Position numbers and translations under genes: made by a program
Part shown: positions 6,191 to 6,287 of the stretch, one piece after another
Layout: the number at the start of each line of letters is the position of its first letter
How positions within the stretch are numbered: position 1 is the first letter of the stretch
Notes under the pieces: model-generated
Told to the model about the DNA's origin: nothing
The model's input: only the letters and a program-made list of their open reading frames with translations
The model's database searches: none
Assembly: GCA_965368175.1 (NCBI GenBank)
Contig: CBDULX010000179.1
Coordinates: 1 to 6,287 of the forward strand
DNA length: 6,287 nt
Direction of reading: 5' to 3'
From: CBDULX01 sp965368175
Lineage (GTDB): Bacteria > Pseudomonadota > Gammaproteobacteria > SZUA-229

Positions 6191-6287
6191 GAGTTGTAAG
6201 TTACAAGTTATAAGTTATAAGTCGTAAGTTACAAGTCGTAAGTCATAAGTCATAAGTCATAAGTCATAAGTCATAAGTCATAAGTCA
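6191..6287 (+). repeat. Tandem heptanucleotide array, consensus AAGTCAT, continuing past the window end
   Basis: From 6191 the sequence is a continuous 7-base repeat. It has 13 full units and a 6-base partial unit at the edge. The units nearest the gene are varied: GAGTTGT, AAGTTAC, AAGTTAT twice, AAGTCGT, AAGTTAC, AAGTCGT. From 6240 every unit is an exact AAGTCAT. Each unit shares AAGT, and changes fall in the last three bases. TAA occurs once per unit on the top strand in most units, and TGA once per AAGTCAT unit on the bottom strand, so with a 7-base period all six frames are closed. Some early units form small palindromes, such as TTGTAA-G-TTACAA at 6194-6206. The array resembles the short tandemly repeated heptamers described in cyanobacteria and seen between genes in some proteobacteria. 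Its full length and function are unknown. Confidence 0.95.

Noticed and set aside
6191..6287. CRISPR array
   Set aside because: The period is only 7 bases with no spacers between repeats; this is a simple tandem repeat.

Overview
The window reads as a piece of a gammaproteobacterial chromosome with moderate base composition. The grounds are a Gram-negative outer-membrane beta-barrel end, a two-subunit sodium:solute symporter of the type found near acetate-uptake genes in Vibrio, Shewanella and Pseudomonas relatives, and the neighbouring CBS/DUF294 plus DEDDh-exonuclease pair that often accompanies it. No species can be named from the sequence alone. All supported genes lie on the + strand.

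Layout. Bases 1-237 are the C-terminal end of an outer-membrane beta-barrel protein, closed by a hairpin terminator (about 253-290). A 252-codon class I SAM-dependent methyltransferase (434-1192) follows, with two small inverted repeats upstream and no clear Shine-Dalgarno. An AT-rich spacer (1193-1439) leads into a compact two-gene operon: a DUF4212 small subunit (1440-1706) and a 592-residue SSS-family symporter (1718-3496). This operon ends at a strong intrinsic terminator (3516-3549). A second two-gene unit follows: a 621-residue protein with cyclic-nucleotide-binding-like, CBS-pair, nucleotidyltransferase-like (DUF294) and DUF294 C-terminal domains (3625-5490), and only 2 bases later a DEDDh-type 3'-5' exonuclease-like protein (5493-6185). 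Six bases after the exonuclease stop codon begins a tandem heptanucleotide array (6191-6287) that runs off the window.

How the genes may work together. The symporter and its small subunit probably import a small organic anion such as acetate with sodium; the substrate is inferred from the family only. The CBS/DUF294 protein looks like a soluble sensor with a nucleotidyl-transfer domain, and its neighbour like a nuclease or phosphodiesterase. Their tight coupling and their place beside the symporter suggest a regulatory pair linked to carbon uptake, but the sequence does not prove this. The methyltransferase and the outer-membrane protein have no visible link to this system.

The points most worth a second look are the graded heptamer array, the nucleotidyltransferase-exonuclease pair with an altered cyclic-nucleotide pocket, and an EF-hand-like loop predicted to lie on the periplasmic side of the symporter.
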